A stretch of 64,000 nt of DNA from Trochalopteron elliotii (Eukaryota; Chordata; Aves; Passeriformes; Leiothrichidae), in contig JANPWX010000118.1 of NCBI GenBank assembly GCA_024734555.1, forward strand, positions 1,099,820 through 1,163,819, read 5' to 3'. Shown here one piece after another: positions 57,801 to 60,802 of the stretch. The notes beneath the pieces are model-generated. The model ran no database searches, was not told where the DNA came from, and saw only the letters and a program-made list of their open reading frames with translations. The position numbers were made by a program, and so were the translations under genes. Position 1 is the first letter of the stretch; every line of letters begins with the position of its first letter.

Positions 57801-59436
57801 CTTGTGAGCATAACTCCCTGGGGCAAGATTCAGGAACACACCCACACCTTTCCAAATCCTGCACCTCATATCTAGCACTGCTGGGTTGCCTCCTTCTCCC
57901 CTCTCCAGCACTCAAGAAAAGGCATTTTGAACACAAATTAAGAAATCAGACTTTAGACACATCCAAAGAAGGTGGGAAAGGGCAGTAATTCCCCAGCTAC
58001 ATGCCATGTAGGGGATCAGGGTAAGCAATATCCTTTGCACGGGATGCTCTGCACACCTCAGGGATGCCCACATTCCCACTGGCATGTAACCAGAGGCTGG
58101 CAGCTGTGCACTGGTAATGCCCCCGGGGTTGGGGGGCAGTGGGGAGGAGTGTCCCTGGGGGAAAAAGACAGTTGCTGGCAGGGCTTCATAGAGGGGTGCC
58201 ACGTCACACAGTAGGATTTACTTCTTCTGATGGCAAACACACCCAATCCCATGGGAGAATGCCCTCTGCCTTTCCACACTGGGAAACCACCGGTTGGAAG
58301 CAATACCCAGATGTTGAGGAGGGGGCGCATCCCATCCCTTGGACATCCCATGCCCTACAAGCCCCACACCTACCGCTGGGGCGAGTCAGGGTCGAAGCAG
58401 GTCCTGGCCACGTCGGTGGCCCGCGGGTCGCAGCAGTCGCCGTCGTCGAAGTCGTCCAACATGTTGTTGCACTCCATGTGGCAGACGCCGTCCCGGCGCT
58501 TCCAGGAGAAGCAGCGGCCGGTTCTCCGGCAGTCCCCGCCGTCGTAGCCGGTGAGGGGGTGCTCGCACTCGGGGTCACAGCGCTCGTTGCCCACCTTGCT
58601 GGGCTCGCAGCCCAGCAGGACGGCGCGGCGGCGCAGGGAGGAGTTGTGCACCTCCAGCAAGCTGAGCTGCCAGGAGATGTTGTAGGGCCGGAAAGCTTCG
58701 CTCAGAGCCCGGTGCTGCCGCCAAATCTGCTCCCAGCTGACCGTGGGCCGCCCGCCGTCGTCCTCGGCCAGGTTGACCACGCGGTACCGCACCACCTTCC
58801 AGCTCCGCAGCGGCCAGTGCTGGTTGTAGTGGGACACCAGCTCCACGTTATCGCAGGCGGTCTGCCCACAGGCGGGGGGGCCCAGCGGCCGCAGGATGGG
58901 GGACGGTGGGGACAGCAGCACCCACTGCTGGGGGAAGGCACCCTCGCGAAAAGGCGTCCAGCATTCCTCCGGGGTGGCAAAGCCAGCGGCCAAAGCCAGC
59001 CCTGCCGTGTCCTCAGCCACCTCCTGTAGAAAGGAACGCTGGAGGCGGGACTGGGACAGGGCCCCGCGCCACAGGGCCAGCCCAGCCAGGTGTCCCCGGA
59101 AAGTGTGGGTGGTCCCCCAGGCGTCCCCCCCCAGCAGCAGCGTGCGGCAGGAGGACATGAAGGCACTGTGCAGGGCTCCCTCCTGCCCGCCGGAACGGCC
59201 GACCCGCACCCCATCCACGTAGAGGGCCATCCACCGCCCATCGTAGCTGGCAGCCAGGTGTGTCCACGCCCCGGGGCGGTAGCGGTGGTGGGAGGTGACC
59301 TCGGTGGCGGTGGCTGCCCGGTCCGTGCGCAGGGAGAAGAAGAAGCGGGCGTCCTTCTTGCCACTGAGCTGCAGGGCGCGGATACCCAGCGCCCAGCCCT
59401 TGTCGCTGGCTGAGTGCGAGCAGTTGTTGAAGACAC
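3596..59436 (-). CDS. PAPPA2: Pappalysin-2 gene, 15 internal coding exons (partial locus)
   Basis: Spliced coding span of pappalysin-2, a secreted zinc metalloprotease of the metzincin clan that in mammals cleaves IGFBP-5 and IGFBP-3 and so releases IGF. Fifteen exons on the minus strand have matching intron phases and canonical GT-AG borders, and together give about 1,260 codons in one frame. Human PAPPA2 has about 1,790 residues, so roughly 70 percent is here. Order in the product: LamG-like segment, Lin12-Notch repeats 1 and 2, zinc site [11 protein letters not shown], Met-turn, Fn3-like stretch, CGDG/ECDDGD cysteine-rich repeat, central region, then CCP modules. The first coding exon (beyond 64000) and the last exons (below 1) are absent. 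PAPPA, the paralogue, is the only alternative; the residues around the active site argue against it. Residue numbers below count from the first residue encoded here. Confidence 0.96.
3810..6145 (-). other. PAPPA2: PAPPA2 intron N-O
   Basis: About 2.3 kb. Contains a CR1 fragment at 4261-4435 and a short A-run near 5385. A 125-codon minus-strand frame at 5507-5884 has no recognisable domain and no reason to be coding. Confidence 0.75.
4261..4435 (-). mobile_element. CR1 LINE fragment, 3' end
   Basis: Starts AGATCATAGAATGGCTTGGG, then a GGAAAGAACCTTTAAAGG block, CCTCTGCTATGGGCAAGGAC, and GGCAACCTG: the ordered landmarks of an avian CR1 3' end in minus orientation, truncated at its 5' side. Confidence 0.9.
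6146..6323 (-). CDS. PAPPA2: PAPPA2 exon N: CCP1 end and most of CCP2
   Basis: 178 nt, residues 1131-1190, ending CTTCAAG/gtatgg (phase 1). It encodes [18 protein letters not shown], which completes CCP1 with the module's Trp, then [20 protein letters not shown] and [12 protein letters not shown] for CCP2. The acceptor is ctacagcag. I chose the proximal AG (start 6323, keeping a Gln) because it keeps the same length as mammalian PAPPA2 as I recall it. Use of the distal AG (start 6320) would drop one Gln in frame. Confidence 0.94.
6324..8526 (-). other. PAPPA2: PAPPA2 intron M-N
   Basis: About 2.2 kb. Contains the 3' end of a plus-oriented CR1 at 6945-7047. Nothing else recognised. Confidence 0.75.
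6945..7047 (+). mobile_element. CR1 LINE fragment, 3' end
   Basis: Reads AGCAACCTGGTTTAGTGGAA, then GGGGTTGGACTAAGTGATC and GGTCCCTTCCAACCCCAATT, ending TTCTATGATTT. This is the CR1 3' terminus in plus orientation, with the usual ATTCTATG-type end. Confidence 0.9.
8527..8698 (-). CDS. PAPPA2: PAPPA2 exon M: start of the CCP/sushi array
   Basis: 172 nt, residues 1073-1130, starting CTGTGCCCACG after ctcctccacag (closes Ser AG|C) and ending ACAGAG/gtgagt (phase 0). It encodes [20 protein letters not shown], then [20 protein letters not shown]. The cysteine spacing and C-x-x-GF fit the first complement control protein (CCP) module, which ends in the next exon. In pappalysins the CCP array mediates binding to cell-surface glycosaminoglycans (shown for PAPPA; PAPPA2 differs). 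Confidence 0.94.
9914..10358 (+). mobile_element. Endogenous retrovirus LTR, plus orientation
   Basis: About 445 bp bounded by the perfect inverted termini TGATGCCTT and AAGGCATCA. A TATA box (CTTATAAAAATG) lies at 10175-10186 and a poly(A) signal AATAAA at 10291-10296, in the right order for a U3-R-U5 LTR read on the plus strand. Five bases after the LTR, TGGCAACCCAGGGC at 10364 looks like a tRNA primer binding site, so this seems to be a 5' LTR with a scrap of leader rather than a clean solo LTR. No gag, pol or env frame and no second LTR is seen. The layout and wording resemble passerine ERV LTRs as I remember them. It is antisense to PAPPA2. Confidence 0.8.
10364..10381 (+). other. Probable primer binding site remnant after the LTR
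   Basis: TGG-starting stretch close behind the LTR end, where a retroviral primer binding site is expected. The matching tRNA was not assigned. Confidence 0.45.
10549..10618. repeat. A/C-rich low-complexity tract
   Basis: A short CA repeat is followed by runs of A broken by single C residues. It lies 190 bp after the LTR. Confidence 0.85.
10943..10961 (-). other. Potential G-quadruplex in the PAPPA2 sense strand
   Basis: The minus strand reads GGGAGGGGAGGGGAGAGGG: four G-runs with loops of 1-3 nt. The pre-mRNA would carry it. Confidence 0.55.
14555..14576. repeat. Perfect 10-bp AT inverted repeat
   Basis: AATTTTAATT and its complement are separated by two bases. It is inside a longer AT-rich block of no known family. 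Confidence 0.9.
14755..14895 (-). mobile_element. CR1 LINE fragment, 3' end
   Basis: ACAATCATTTAGGCTGGAGA, then AAGTCCAACCATTAACCCAG, CACTAACCCATGTCCCCAGG and TTAAATTCCTCCAGAGATGG follow CR1 order in minus orientation. Confidence 0.85.
14932..14971 (+). mobile_element. CR1 LINE scrap, extreme 3' end
   Basis: TAGTCCCTTCCAACCAAAAC and ATTCTACATTTCTGTG form a short plus-oriented CR1 terminus, 36 bp past a minus-oriented copy. Confidence 0.6.
17012..17025. repeat. Poly-A tract
   Basis: Fourteen A residues. No LINE or retrocopy is recognised next to it. Confidence 0.85.
17884..18106 (-). CDS. PAPPA2: PAPPA2 exon L: end of central region
   Basis: 223 nt, residues 999-1073, starting GGATGCACGAG after gtctcacag and ending TGCTACAG/gtatgg (phase 2). 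It encodes [20 protein letters not shown], then [20 protein letters not shown] and a variable tail [26 protein letters not shown] and [10 protein letters not shown] are near-identical to mammalian PAPPA2. NVT and NFS are sequons. Only a 198-nt intron separates it from exon K. A long minus-strand frame runs through this intron and both exons, but it is out of phase with the real splice pattern. Confidence 0.95.
18305..18440 (-). CDS. PAPPA2: PAPPA2 exon K: beta-rich segment before the CCP array
   Basis: 136 nt, residues 954-999, starting GTTTGCTTTGAG after ccctctcctag and ending TCTTTGG/gtgagc (phase 1). It encodes [20 protein letters not shown], then [23 protein letters not shown] and LTD-x-x-x-NHSLG are landmarks of PAPPA2. 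NHS is an N-glycosylation sequon. The alternating hydrophobic pattern suggests beta strands. Confidence 0.95.
18441..21872 (-). other. PAPPA2: PAPPA2 intron J-K
   Basis: About 3.4 kb. Contains C-runs near 19109-19127, a plus-oriented CR1 3' end at 20204-20345 and an A-tract near 20633. Nothing else recognised. Confidence 0.75.
20204..20345 (+). mobile_element. CR1 LINE fragment, 3' end
   Basis: TGGATCCCTGGAGACATTTA, then AGCAACCTGGTCTAGTGGAA and TAACCATTCCATAATCC match a diverged CR1 3' end in plus orientation. Confidence 0.85.
21873..22007 (-). CDS. PAPPA2: PAPPA2 exon J: small frame-neutral exon of the central region
   Basis: 135 nt, exactly 45 codons, residues 909-953, phase 0-0. It starts GTATGTAAATCC after ctcttttcag and ends CTCAAG/gtaagt. 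It encodes [20 protein letters not shown], then [10 protein letters not shown] and ends DEGVWLK. The paired cysteines and WFPC agree with mammalian PAPPA2; the acidic middle is poorly conserved. Because both borders are phase 0, inclusion or skipping would not disturb the frame. Confidence 0.93.
22008..23125 (-). other. PAPPA2: PAPPA2 intron I-J
   Basis: About 1.1 kb of unique-looking sequence. I see no repeat, exon or RNA gene in it. Confidence 0.7.
23126..23316 (-). CDS. PAPPA2: PAPPA2 exon I: second DGDG cysteine-rich unit
   Basis: 191 nt, residues 845-908, starting GGGAGCCAAGC after tctccctgcag and ending GTTGTGAAG/gtgagt (phase 0). It encodes [20 protein letters not shown], then [20 protein letters not shown] and [25 protein letters not shown] is the second acidic, cysteine-paired unit after the ECDDGD repeat. 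Mammalian PAPPA2 has the same order of motifs. Confidence 0.95.
23581..23672 (-). CDS. PAPPA2: PAPPA2 exon H: ECDDGD cysteine-rich repeat
   Basis: 92 nt, residues 814-845, starting GAGCCTGGAGG after gttgccctttta-g and ending TGTGTTG/gtgagt (phase 1). It encodes [20 protein letters not shown] followed by [11 protein letters not shown]. Together with CGDG from the previous exon this forms the CGDG-x-ECDDGD-x-DGCS-x-C-x-FNC pattern found in pappalysins and in Myxococcus-type cysteine-rich repeats. The Lys-rich stretch KKEKG is more basic than the human counterpart as I recall it. Confidence 0.95.
23673..24644 (-). other. PAPPA2: PAPPA2 intron G-H
   Basis: About 1 kb of unique-looking sequence. 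Nothing recognised. Confidence 0.7.
24645..24773 (-). CDS. PAPPA2: PAPPA2 exon G: Fn3-like end and start of CGDG repeat
   Basis: 129 nt, residues 771-814, starting GGAAGTCACACC after gttcctgcag (closes Thr AC|G) and ending GTGACCAC/gtaagt (phase 2). It encodes [18 protein letters not shown], a typical Fn3 strand pattern, then [24 protein letters not shown] opens the cysteine-rich repeat that continues in the next exon. The exon is phase 2-2, so skipping would keep the frame. Confidence 0.95.
24774..25308 (-). other. PAPPA2: PAPPA2 intron F-G
   Basis: About 0.5 kb. Nothing recognised beyond the splice sites. Confidence 0.7.
25309..25801 (-). CDS. PAPPA2: PAPPA2 exon F: central beta-rich region
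   Basis: 493 nt, residues 607-771, the second largest exon. It starts GTCCTCCAGATG after ccttgtcccag (split Gly) and ends CACCGACAC/gtgagt (phase 2). It encodes [20 protein letters not shown], then [53 protein letters not shown] and HRHFTD. These blocks match pappalysin-2 and distinguish it from PAPPA. NMT gives one N-glycosylation sequon. This region joins the protease domain to the cysteine-rich repeat; no separate catalytic role is known for it. Confidence 0.96.
25802..27240 (-). other. PAPPA2: PAPPA2 intron E-F
   Basis: About 1.4 kb of unique-looking sequence. Nothing recognised. Confidence 0.7.
27241..27362 (-). CDS. PAPPA2: PAPPA2 exon E: cysteine-rich segment after the Fn3-like start
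   Basis: 122 nt, residues 566-607, ending GCAGAAG/gtaaat. It encodes [20 protein letters not shown], then [18 protein letters not shown]. The start is a tandem acceptor tcagcag. I chose the distal AG because it gives REQDTLC, the same length as mammalian PAPPA2 as I recall it. The proximal AG (start at 27365) would change this to SREQDTLC in frame. The pyrimidine tract in front is weak and interrupted by other AGs, all of which would break the frame. The coding content downstream is not in doubt. Confidence 0.93.
27363..28859 (-). other. PAPPA2: PAPPA2 intron D-E
   Basis: About 1.5 kb. Contains a probable tRNA-derived SINE relic at 28440-28555. Towards exon D the sequence becomes GC-rich. 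Confidence 0.7.
28440..28555 (-). mobile_element. Probable tRNA-derived SINE relic
   Basis: On the minus strand GTGGTTAAGGCAGGGAGCTG resembles a pol III A box, and GGGTTTCGTTCCCAGC, about 30 bp on, resembles a B box. The downstream GGGGTAAGTCAGGAA resembles the tail of old amniote tRNA-derived SINEs of the MIR/CORE type. Diverged, with no clear target duplications. A tRNA pseudogene is the alternative. Confidence 0.5.
28860..29052 (-). CDS. PAPPA2: PAPPA2 exon D: end of protease domain and Fn3-like start
   Basis: 193 nt, residues 502-566, starting ACGATGACTGC after ttctcccccag (split Asp G|AC) and ending CATGAGAG/gtgagg. It encodes [20 protein letters not shown], then [20 protein letters not shown], then [16 protein letters not shown]. 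The first part completes the catalytic domain. The proline-rich linker and SLSIHWLPP look like the first strands of an Fn3-like module (inference). The exon and the intron just upstream sit in a GC-rich, CpG-rich block unlike the neighbouring introns. Confidence 0.95.
29053..29400. promoter_or_regulatory. GC- and CpG-rich intronic block, possible CpG island
   Basis: Dense G+C with many CpG, continuous with exon D and quite unlike the AT-richer introns around it. Repeated GCATGGCATGG units occur near 29275 and 29337. It could be an internal CpG island or alternative promoter for a short isoform starting before exon D. Biased gene conversion or a GC-rich repeat would also explain it. No TATA or initiator is identified. 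Confidence 0.3.
29419..29453. repeat. AAC/AAT trinucleotide repeat
   Basis: AACAACAACAATAATAATAA with flanking variants, in the intron between exons C and D. Confidence 0.85.
29733..30026 (-). CDS. PAPPA2: PAPPA2 exon C: catalytic zinc site and Met-turn
   Basis: 294 nt, residues 404-502, starting GTGGAGTTG after aattccag and ending TACACAG/gtaaca. It encodes [19 protein letters not shown], then the extended zinc motif [11 protein letters not shown] (HExxHxxGxxH; three His ligands and the catalytic Glu), then [12 protein letters not shown] cysteine-rich link with [15 protein letters not shown] follows, and the exon ends at the Met-turn NNYMSYT. Every catalytic residue is present, so an active protease is expected. 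[14 protein letters not shown] is the PAPPA2 form of the site; PAPPA has a different wording. The exon is phase 1-1 and a multiple of three, so skipping it would remove the active site without a frameshift. Confidence 0.98.
29935..29967 (-). other. PAPPA2: Metzincin zinc-binding motif HExxHxxGxxH
   Basis: Eleven codons reading [11 protein letters not shown] on the minus strand. The three His bind zinc and the Glu is the general base. The Met of the Met-turn (YMSY) lies 62 residues after the last zinc-ligand His, at 29743-29745. Confidence 0.97.
30027..36874 (-). other. PAPPA2: PAPPA2 intron B-C
   Basis: About 6.8 kb. No clear repeat family recognised except a doubtful retroposon-like frame at 35210-35299. 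An AT-rich block with homeobox-type TAATTA cores lies at 32890-32950. A 189-codon minus-strand frame at 36030-36599 has no recognisable domain and is within what chance allows. Confidence 0.65.
36875..37020 (-). CDS. PAPPA2: PAPPA2 exon B: protease domain segment before the zinc site
   Basis: 146 nt, residues 355-404, starting GGCGTACATG after ttcttgcag and ending CACCTGG/gtaagt. The split Arg from exon A (CG|G) and the split Gly at the 3' end (G|GT) both close in frame. The product begins [20 protein letters not shown] and includes [17 protein letters not shown], which agrees closely with PAPPA2 of mammals as I recall it. NST is a glycosylation sequon. The exon is isolated between a 21-kb intron upstream and a 6.8-kb intron downstream. 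Confidence 0.96.
38541..38597 (+). mobile_element. CR1 LINE scrap, extreme 3' end
   Basis: GTGATCCTTGTGGGTCCCTC and ATATTCTATGATTCTGTAAA form a short plus-oriented CR1 terminus with the 8-bp ATTCTATG end motif. Confidence 0.7.
39901..39923 (+). other. Potential G-quadruplex, plus strand
   Basis: Four G-runs of 5, 6, 4 and 3 with loops of 1, 3 and 1 nt. It is on the strand that is template for PAPPA2. Confidence 0.65.
41221..41475 (-). mobile_element. Old CR1 LINE fragment
   Basis: GGTCATTCTGACCCCCTTGT, GTCATGTCCAGCTGGGGCCT, TTCTGGGCAACTTAGTCTAG and the following tail match the order of a minus-oriented CR1 3' region, strongly diverged. Confidence 0.7.
45030..45390 (-). mobile_element. CR1 LINE ORF2 endonuclease-region fragment
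   Basis: Translated on the minus strand with frame changes, this gives pieces typical of CR1 ORF2 near the end of its AP-endonuclease: a [15 protein letters not shown] block and [18 protein letters not shown]. The GGTCAATAGCAGATCCCTAC stretch on the plus strand is the expected neighbouring part. It is broken by stops and frameshifts and is a dead relic. It is unusual in that it is internal, whereas the other CR1 copies here are 3' ends. Confidence 0.75.
47083..47240 (+). mobile_element. CR1 LINE fragment from the ORF2 end/3' region
   Basis: CTCTTGTGAGACCTTACCTG, then AGAGTGAGCCCAGAGGAGGC, ATGAGAGGGCTGGAGCACCT and a CAGACCTAGGC block follow the order of CR1 sequence upstream of the 3' end, in plus orientation. 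Confidence 0.85.
47312..47397. repeat. 29-bp minisatellite, three copies
   Basis: The unit AATCATTTGTTTCTGCCAAA plus CAACCAAAC occurs three times head to tail at 47312, 47341 and 47370 with no mismatch; only the last base of the third copy is lost. It lies about 70 bp after a CR1 fragment. Confidence 0.97.
47660..48030. promoter_or_regulatory. Candidate conserved noncoding element
   Basis: AT-rich, repeat-free block with homeobox-, octamer- and GATA-like words (TTAATGG, ATGCATATGA, TTTAAATTG, GATCAATTG), between CR1 copies in the largest intron. This is pattern recognition only; there is no alignment behind it. Confidence 0.25.
48953..49131 (-). mobile_element. CR1 LINE fragment, 3' end
   Basis: ATCATGGGTTGGTTAAGGTT, CCCTCTGCCATGGGCAGGGA, CCAGGTTGTTCCAAGCCCTG and GGGGCAGCCACAACTTCTCT give a clear minus-oriented CR1 3' end. 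Confidence 0.93.
54903..55183 (-). mobile_element. CR1 LINE fragment, 3' end, the longest complete copy inside the window
   Basis: GCAAAGGACCTTAAAGATCA, AGCCCTGTCCAACCTGGCCT, GCTTCTCTGGGCAACCTGTG, TAATATCTAATCTAAACCTG and CCCCCTTGTCCTGTCACTAC give an ordered, well-preserved CR1 in minus orientation. Confidence 0.95.
56201..56311 (+). mobile_element. CR1 LINE fragment, 3' end
   Basis: CTGGATGGGGCTTTGAGCAG, TCTGGTCTAGTGAAAGGTGT, GTCCTTCCCACCCAAACCAT and CAATGACTCC give a plus-oriented CR1 3' end. Confidence 0.92.
56566..56590. repeat. TTTTG pentanucleotide repeat
   Basis: About five TTTTG units within a T-rich run. Confidence 0.85.
58374..59436 (-). CDS. PAPPA2: PAPPA2 exon A: LamG-like domain, start of protease domain, Lin12-Notch repeats 1-2
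   Basis: First coding exon in the window, 1063 nt, residues 1-355. It starts after a ctgctgcag acceptor with phase 1 (split Gly, then [17 protein letters not shown]) and ends at CCCCAGCG/gtaggt with a split Arg (phase 2). Residues 1 to about 190 look like a LamG/pentraxin-type fold ([39 protein letters not shown]). The protease region begins near [16 protein letters not shown]. Near the 3' end are two Lin12-Notch repeats, which in pappalysins bind calcium and help set substrate specificity. N-glycosylation sequons NNCS, NISW and NSS are visible. The exon is far richer in G+C and CpG than its flanking introns. It probably corresponds to human exon 3. Long antisense frames here are composition artefacts. 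Confidence 0.96.
58433..58483 (-). other. PAPPA2: Lin12-Notch repeat 2 (LNR2)
   Basis: Seventeen codons reading [17 protein letters not shown], 15 codons downstream of LNR1 on the minus strand. The DDFDDGDC cluster supplies the expected calcium ligands. All four cysteines in the segment are intact. Confidence 0.9.
58529..58579 (-). other. PAPPA2: Lin12-Notch repeat 1 (LNR1)
   Basis: Seventeen codons reading [17 protein letters not shown], with the spacing of LNR cysteines and the acidic residues that ligate calcium. In pappalysins LNR1 and LNR2 are inserted in the proteolytic domain and work with a distant LNR3 (not in this window) in substrate recognition. Confidence 0.9.
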
Positions 59437-60776
59437 CTGCAGCAGGTCGGGGACAGGGATGGAGAGAGAGAGGAGAGATGGTAAGGACCAGAGAGCATCA
59501 CCACTCCTCCCTGGAGCACAAGCTGGGTCCTCGGGCAGCAGGTAAATGAAGGTGGCCAGAGGCTGGGCAGTGGGTGCTCCACGAGGGGTGACACCCCAGC
59601 CCCTTTTCAAAATCATTTGGATGAGTAGGTGGAGCAGCTAGGAAGAATGGCAGAGGCAGAGGCGAGATGGAGAGGGGAGGAAGAGCGTGGATGGGAGCAG
59701 AGGCTGAAGAGCGAGGTGTTTCTGAGTTGCTCTCTGTAGGAGTGCTCGGGCGGGATGGGATTAGAGGCTAAGCTTTTTATCTGTGAGCCAAAGCTTTTAA
59801 GAATTAGAGCACAGCAACCCAAAGCAATACAGGCTCCTCCAGGGACTGCTTCCCCAACAGCTTCCAGGCAGATTTACAGCTCTCGTTTATGCTCCAGTTT
59901 CCCTCCCAGTCATGCATCCAGTGCTGGCGGGAGAGGGTTGGAGAGGGCTGTGCTGCCTCCAGCCTGGTGAGTGCACTCCTCAGCCCCTATGGTCACCTGA
60001 ACATAAATCCATTCCCAGGAATAGCCTCTCCCTCTGCACCTAAGCATGCTGCAAACCTGTTTTAGGCTGGGCAAGACCTGGAGCTGTGCTAACTTTCCCC
60101 CAGACTGCTGAGTGCCCACAGCAGAGAACCAGAGGCTTGCAGGCATGGAACGCCCTTGGGAATCAGTGGCACTTAAAAGATGGCAAAAGTAAAGGACCTG
60201 CTGCTTGAAATAAATGCCTCTGGGCTCTTAAACCACCACAGCCAGGACGTTCATGCAGGTCATTGGCTGAGGTGAACATGTTTGAAATCATTCTTTGACT
60301 TTGACACTCAGTGGTGTCCTCTGGGGGCACCCTGCTCTCCCATTCATCACTCCAACTAACGGTGTCCCAATGCTGACAAAACCTGCTGCCATGCCTAGAG
60401 ACTTCTGCTTTCTTATTCTCCATCCTGCTTTTCCTTCTGTATGGATTCTCCTGCCCCTCACCATGCCATTCCCATTGCATACATTGCCTGCCCATCTTCA
60501 TGGCATCAGAACCTCATGGTCCAAAAGAAAGCATTCCTGCCTGTGCCACTGTCTTGCCTACCTCTGGGGATACCCCACCTGCTGCCAGAATATCAAAGAG
60601 GCCAGTAGAGAGAAGCAGAGGTGTAGAACAGAAGGAGCTCCAGGAGGAGCAGGATCTCCTGGCTGTCATCCAGGGCATGTGTCTGAAGCCAGGTTACCAT
60701 GACCCCATGTTTCCCTCTTATAAACACGGCTGGCAAAGGTCACACCAAGCCCTGCTTGCACCCCAGGAAGCAGCAT

Positions 60777-60802
60777 CCCTCCCTCCCTCCCTCCCTCCCT
60801 CC
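60777..60802. repeat. CCCT tetranucleotide microsatellite
   Basis: Six and a half uninterrupted CCCT units. Confidence 0.95.

Larger units (their letters stand above)
37021..58373 (-). other. PAPPA2: PAPPA2 intron A-B, the largest in the window
   Basis: About 21.4 kb. Contains CR1 relics at 38541-38597, 41221-41475, 45030-45390, 47083-47240, 48953-49131, 54903-55183 and 56201-56311, a G-quadruplex motif at 39901-39923, a 29-bp minisatellite at 47312-47397, and a TTTTG repeat at 56566-56590. No gene is recognised inside it on either strand. Confidence 0.75.

Noticed and set aside
58139..59029. 296-codon open frame on the plus strand
   Set aside because: It is exactly antisense to PAPPA2 exon A. 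The GC-rich exon lacks stops on both strands, and the product is low-complexity Val/Ala/Gly/Pro.
58702..59616. 304-codon minus-strand frame overlapping exon A
   Set aside because: Alternative frame of the real exon, running through its acceptor into the intron; Pro/Arg/Gly-rich composition typical of a shadow frame.
60777..60802. CCCT repeat as a regulatory GAGA-like element
   Set aside because: A plain microsatellite explains it.
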